Assembly: GCF_037975245.1 (NCBI RefSeq)
Contig: NC_092577.1
Span: forward strand, 28,326,398 to 28,390,397
From: Apostichopus japonicus
Taxonomy: Eukaryota; Echinodermata; Holothuroidea; Aspidochirotida; Stichopodidae
Length of the DNA: 64,000 nucleotides
Reading direction: 5' to 3'
Of the stretch, positions 63,852 through 64,000 are shown piece after piece (the stretch's first letter is position 1; each line of letters begins with the position of its first letter). Both the position numbers and the translations under genes were made by a program. Below the pieces are notes generated by a model that did not search any database, was not told where the DNA came from, and saw only the letters and a list, made by a program, of their open reading frames with translations.

Positions 63852-64000
63852 CGTTGAGGGAGAGGGTAAGGGTTTGTCGGGGGGGGGGGGGAAGATATTA
63901 GAGAACGTCTGCCAACCTCACCTCTCCCAACTGTTATTCAAAAGCGTTTGGTATGTTATTGAGATGTTTTAGCAAATAACTTGGAGACGACTCCGCCTCC

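Overview
This window is nuclear DNA from a multicellular animal. It has spliced genes with GT-AG introns and small phase-matched exons, several kinds of decayed LINE, Penelope-like, LTR and hAT-type elements, tRNA-derived SINEs, long microsatellites and many G/C homopolymer runs. The gene content (a secreted multi-PAN/apple protein, two Golgi-type sulfotransferases, an MS4A-like tetraspan, an LsmAD protein) fits an invertebrate deuterostome. An echinoderm, perhaps a sea cucumber, is my best guess, but that is inference. No bacterial features are present.

Layout. (1) 12-2735, + strand: last three exons of an MS4A/CD20-like tetraspan gene. (2) 6677-6920, +: terminal exon of an unidentified one-TM protein. 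(3) 9405-10555: a DNA element with long terminal inverted repeats carrying a broken P2X7-C-terminus-like Cys domain. (4) 12276-16300, -: a complete four-exon gene for a secreted protein of four PAN/apple-like domains, with a Gypsy integrase relic in an intron. (5) 17.4-26.4 kb: repeats, including a hAT MITE with an exact target duplication and a 1.2 kb perfect (ATCT)n array. (6) 26.47-28.75 kb: a sulfotransferase pseudogene, then LINE fragments and a Penelope-like element ending in a GIY-YIG domain and a hammerhead-ribozyme-like motif. (7) 30.2-31.0 kb: a 68-bp minisatellite with a CRE palindrome in each unit. (8) 31.1-46.8 kb: a direct tandem segmental duplication. Each copy holds one two-exon sulfotransferase gene on the - strand, and the copies carry different transposon insertions with readable target-site duplications. 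(9) 46.8-54 kb: SINEs, a second Penelope-like relic and MITE copies. (10) 54697-60417, +: a twelve-exon gene for a 414-aa protein with an N-terminal signal peptide, duplicated central exons and an ataxin-2-type LsmAD domain. (11) 60.7-64 kb: SINE, L1 ORF1-like relic, hAT element and (GA)n.

I assembled the multi-exon genes by hand from splice signals and reading-frame phase. In the three complete multi-domain genes (PAN, sulfotransferases, LsmAD) every exon junction is phase-consistent and the summed length is divisible by three, which is strong internal support. The most unusual item is the LsmAD protein. LsmAD is known from cytoplasmic RNA-binding ataxin-2 proteins, yet here it sits in a short protein that begins with a secretory signal and ends in a Lys/Arg-rich tail. 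The sulfotransferases and the PAN protein both look like secretory-pathway or extracellular genes, but nothing in the sequence ties the genes into one pathway.
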